In this document: piece after piece, positions 61,459 through 64,000 of the stretch
Position numbering within the stretch: position 1 is the first letter of the stretch
How the letters are laid out: each line of letters opens with the position of its first letter
Source of the DNA: UBA6168 sp964573725
GTDB lineage: Bacteria; Bacteroidota; Bacteroidia; Chitinophagales; Saprospiraceae
Direction: 5' to 3'
Length of the DNA stretch: 64,000 bases
Assembly (NCBI GenBank): GCA_964573725.1
Contig: CAZNLJ010000001.1
Location: 1 to 64,000, forward strand
The notes under the pieces: generated by a model
Database searches by the model: none
Told to the model about the DNA's origin: nothing
Seen by the model: only the letters and a program-made list of their open reading frames with translations
Translations under genes and position numbers: made by a program

Positions 61459-64000
61459 ATGATGAAAAAGTACTTTTCGTACCTGGGCATCCTGGTGTCG
61501 GGCCTTGCCTTTACCGGCATGCTGCACGCCCAGACCACGGTGACCATCACCGAACCCTCCGCCATCGCCGGGGACTATGAAGGCATCCATGCCGCCTTCG
61601 GTCCCTACCTGGGGGGGCAATCCGCTTCGGTCGTACTGATCGACGACGGTGCCGGCGCCACGACGGGCTGTGTAGCGGCCGCCAATGACCTGAGCGGTGC
61701 CATCGCGTTGATCGACAGGGGGGTCTGCGGCTTCACCACCAAGGTGGCCACCGCGGAAGCTGCCGGCGCCATCGCCGTCATCGTCTGCAACAACGATGTG
61801 GCAAATCCCGATGCCGCCATCATCATGGGCAACGGGGCGACGGACCCGCTCGCCTGCGCCGTGACCATCCCTGCCGTCATGGTCAGCTACAACACCTGCC
61901 AGACCATCAAGGCCGAACTGGCCAACGGGGCGGTATCCGCCACCCTGCCGGACGAAGACCCGACCGAGGAGGGACAAAGCATCACCAACCCGATCGCACT
62001 GGCAGGCCCGGGTACCTACACCGCAACCGAACTGACCGGCTCCTTCGCCCTGCTCACGGACGGTACCGCCGCCAAGTTCTATACCATCACGGCACCGTCC
62101 ACCGGCGTCATGAACGTCAACTCCTGCCTCGGCGGTGTAGACACCCGCGTAGCGGTCCTCCAAGGCTGCCGCAACGCCCTCACCCTCATCGACCTCAATG
62201 ATGATGCCTGCGAACTGACGCCGGGCGGGGATGCCTACGCCTCCTCCCTCGATGTCATCGTGACCGAAGGGGAAAGCTATGTCATCTACTGGGACGATAT
62301 CTGGGATTCGACCGGTTTTGATTTCACCATCGCCTTCGGCGCCCTTCCTTCGGTAGACGTCACCTTCCATGTCGATATGCAGGACGAGACCGTGGCACCG
62401 GACGGGGTCAAGGTCTCCATCAACGGTACGGAATACGACATGGTGGACGACAATGACGGCACCTGGTCCTACACCGGTTCCTTCACGGCCGCGGACATCC
62501 TCGAATACCGCTTCGCCAACGGAGCCGGCAACCTGGAGGACAATGCGGACCTGGCGGGTTGCAGGACTGTGGCCGTCGGACTTAATGCACTGTCCACCAA
62601 CTTGGTATGCTACAACTCCTGCTCCGCATGCCCACCCGATGTCGCTTGTCCCAATTGGATCCAGGACGATTTCGAGGAATATGCCTTGGGTGACATCAGC
62701 CCGCAATCCGACGATTGGGCCACCTGGTCCGGTGCCGCCGGTGAGAACTCGGTCGTCAGTGCCGACCAGGCCAACAGCGGCGCCCAATCGCTTCACGTCA
62801 CCGCCGCAGGCGGCGATGACCAACTGCTGCTGCTGGGCGACCGGACATCCGGCCACTACGTGCTGTCCTGGAAGATGTTCATCCCGACGGGCAGCGGCGC
62901 CTACTATAACCTGCAGAAAGACCAGGACACGCCGGGTGTCGGCGATGCCTTTGCCAACGAGGTGGTTTTCCAGCCGGGCGGTACCGCCAGCTATTTCGTC
63001 GGCGGCGGCAGTGTGGATTTCAGCTATCCGCACGATACCTGGTTCACCGTGTACCATGACGTGGACCTCGACAACAACAGCAACCGCCTGCTCGTCGACG
63101 GCCAACTCGTCACCACCCATCCCGCCAACTGGCAGGCCGGCTCCCAGACCGGTATCGCCCAGCTCGGTTCCGTGGATTTCTTCGGCTGGAGCAACGTGTC
63201 GGCGGATTTCTTCGTCGACGACGTGCTGCTGAAGGAAATCGAAGCCTGCCCGGCCAATGCCATCATCTGCGACGGCTTCGATGCCTATGACCTCGGCGCA
63301 CCCGGCCCGCAAGCTCCCTGGTGGGATACCTGGACCTTCAACCCCGGCGGCCCGGACGATGGTGCCGTCGTCAACGAAGCCCAGTTCTCCTGCGAGCAGT
63401 CCCTGAAGATCAGCAATGCCGACGGGGACGATGTCCTGCTGCTGTTGGGTGACCGCACTTCCGGCAACTACCTGCTCAGCTGGAAGATGTTCGTACCCGC
63501 CGGCTTCGGAGCCTACTACAACACCCAGAAGTTCCAGGACAACCCCGGTGCCTCCAACGGTTTCGGGATGCAGATCGACTTCCTGGCGGATGGTACGGGC
63601 ACCCTCGATGCCGGCGGCGCCGATGCGGCTTCCTTCACCTACCCGCATGACGTTTGGTTCGATGTGGTCCACCATATCGATGTCGACAACGATGTCATGT
63701 CCCTGCGCATCGACGGTGTCGACGTGTACACCTGGCAAGTCAGCGACCGTGCCACGGTCACTACCATGGGTATCAAGCAAATCGGTGCCGTCGACCTGTA
63801 CGGCAATACGGGCAACCTCTATTACGTGGACGACGTCCTCTTCCAGGAATTGCCGGCTGCACCGGGCAACGCCTGCTTCGGCGCCATCGACCTGAACGAC
63901 TACCTCGGGGCCGGATTGGGAAGCACCACCGCCACCCCGCTCTTCGACAATACCAACAATTCGACCACGGCCTTCGACCCGGGTACCGGCTGGGAATGCT
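61459..64000 (+). CDS. PA-domain exported modular protein (partial, cut at window end)
   Basis: At least 847 codons with no stop before 64000. Two in-frame ATGs open the gene (61459, 61462). Signal peptide (about 1-25, ending MLHAQ). A protease-associated (PA) domain follows at about 45-155 (SGAIALIDRGVCGFTTKV, AGAIAVIVCNN), then a PPC-like Cys-containing domain (about 170-300) and a beta domain (about 300-390). Two tandem copies of a ~200-residue beta module come next (397-596, 597-about 800) sharing DRTSG, LSWKMF, AYYN and VDDVL. A PPC-like domain starts before the window end (GNACFGAIDLNDYLGAG). The T9SS tail, if any, is outside. No protease catalytic motif is present in the visible part. 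An antisense frame at 61444-63780 is a coding-bias shadow. Confidence 0.88.
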   Translation, partial: MMKKYFSYLGILVSGLAFTGMLHAQTTVTITEPSAIAGDYEGIHAAFGPYLGGQSASVVLIDDGAGATTGCVAAANDLSGAIALIDRGVCGFTTKVATAEAAGAIAVIVCNNDVANPDAAIIMGNGATDPLACAVTIPAVMVSYNTCQTIKAELANGAVSATLPDEDPTEEGQSITNPIALAGPGTYTATELTGSFALLTDGTAAKFYTITAPSTGVMNVNSCLGGVDTRVAVLQGCRNALTLIDLNDDACELTPGGDAYASSLDVIVTEGESYVIYWDDIWDSTGFDFTIAFGALPSVDVTFHVDMQDETVAPDGVKVSINGTEYDMVDDNDGTWSYTGSFTAADILEYRFANGAGNLEDNADLAGCRTVAVGLNALSTNLVCYNSCSACPPDVACPNWIQDDFEEYALGDISPQSDDWATWSGAAGENSVVSADQANSGAQSLHVTAAGGDDQLLLLGDRTSGHYVLSWKMFIPTGSGAYYNLQKDQDTPGVGDAFANEVVFQPGGTASYFVGGGSVDFSYPHDTWFTVYHDVDLDNNSNRLLVDGQLVTTHPANWQAGSQTGIAQLGSVDFFGWSNVSADFFVDDVLLKEIEACPANAIICDGFDAYDLGAPGPQAPWWDTWTFNPGGPDDGAVVNEAQFSCEQSLKISNADGDDVLLLLGDRTSGNYLLSWKMFVPAGFGAYYNTQKFQDNPGASNGFGMQIDFLADGTGTLDAGGADAASFTYPHDVWFDVVHHIDVDNDVMSLRIDGVDVYTWQVSDRATVTTMGIKQIGAVDLYGNTGNLYYVDDVLFQELPAAPGNACFGAIDLNDYLGAGLGSTTATPLFDNTNNSTTAFDPGTGWEC
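62647..63860 (+). repeat. Tandem ~200-residue modules in the PA-domain protein
   Basis: Copy A (62647-63246) and copy B (63247-about 63860) share DDxLLLLGDRTSG, LSWKMFxP, GAYYN and the closing YVDDVL/FVDDVL segment. The copies have clearly diverged. They resemble concanavalin-like carbohydrate-binding modules by order of motifs, an inference. Confidence 0.75.

Noticed and set aside
61444..63780. 778-codon open frame on the minus strand
   Set aside because: It lies fully opposite the PA-domain gene, whose plus-strand frame has a signal peptide and known domains. The antisense frame is Asp/Gly/Val-rich text typical of a reverse-complement shadow in GC-rich coding DNA.
1..64000. Mobile elements, CRISPR, toxin-antitoxin or known defence systems
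   Set aside because: No transposase, integrase, inverted-repeat-bounded element, cas gene or toxin-antitoxin pair was recognised. The SNF2 gene alone is not enough to propose a defence island.

Overview
This 64 kb window is chromosomal DNA of a GC-rich member of the Bacteroidota, most likely near the Saprospiria/Lewinella type. Three lines of evidence support this. Several secreted proteins end in type IX secretion (T9SS) C-terminal sorting domains. Several intergenic regions carry the Bacteroidota promoter signature TTG-N18-20-TAnnTTTG. The gene families (S37 peptidase, M19 dipeptidase, GbsR-type regulator, SLC45-like transporter, thioester macroglobulin lipoprotein) are typical of the phylum. 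The class-level guess is inference only. About 38 protein genes and one tRNA are supported. No IS element, prophage, CRISPR array or plasmid function was seen, and the gene content looks like a resident chromosome.

Layout. 0.2-4.8 kb (minus strand): cell-wall genes, a GH3-like/beta-lactamase-like fusion lipoprotein and an MltA-type lytic transglycosylase. 5.3-8.1 kb (plus): biotin carboxylase overlapping a serine hydrolase. 8.1-12.7 kb (minus): MFS transporter, secG, a TPR-like protein, rdgB and a small protein that may resemble DNA polymerase III psi. 13-19.1 kb (plus): ilvE, a PfkB-type sugar kinase, a membrane glycosyltransferase, rsgA and an RsuA/RluB-type pseudouridine synthase with a charged repeat tail. 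20.2-22.6 kb: a GT2 glycosyltransferase and an SDR oxidoreductase. 22.6-25.8 kb (minus): a 1037-residue exported coiled-coil protein. 27-31 kb: a very large SNF2 ATPase. 31.1-38 kb: envelope and peptidase genes (OmpA-type protein, M19 dipeptidase, S37 peptidase, T9SS-sorted amidase). 38-43.7 kb: a SerA-like dehydrogenase, a GbsR-like regulator, an SLC45-like transporter, a LolD-like ATPase and uracil-DNA glycosylase. 44 kb: tRNA-Arg(TCT). 44.8-50.6 kb: two tandem T9SS-sorted beta-helix proteins and a small exported acidic protein. 50.7-57.2 kb (minus): a thioester alpha-2-macroglobulin lipoprotein and a LysM protein. 57.5-61.2 kb (plus): kdsB, glycerate kinase and trehalase. 61.5 kb to the end: a PA-domain exported protein cut by the window edge.

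Biological themes. Much of the window serves the envelope: peptidoglycan cleavage (MltA, T9SS amidase, LysM, beta-lactamase-like enzymes), LPS precursor supply (KdsB), lipoprotein export (LolD), Sec translocation (SecG), surface display through T9SS, and periplasmic protease defence (macroglobulin). Housekeeping genes are interspersed.

The most unusual object is the 1037-aa exported protein. Its helical region is built from 40-residue units, each made of three 11-residue segments plus one 7-residue segment. Eleven such units run consecutively, and fifteen occur in all. Other points worth checking are the GH3 domain that has lost its active-site signature, an orphan intrinsic terminator in the leader of the serA-like gene, the psi-like small protein next to rdgB, and the macroglobulin paired with a LysM protein rather than PBP1C.
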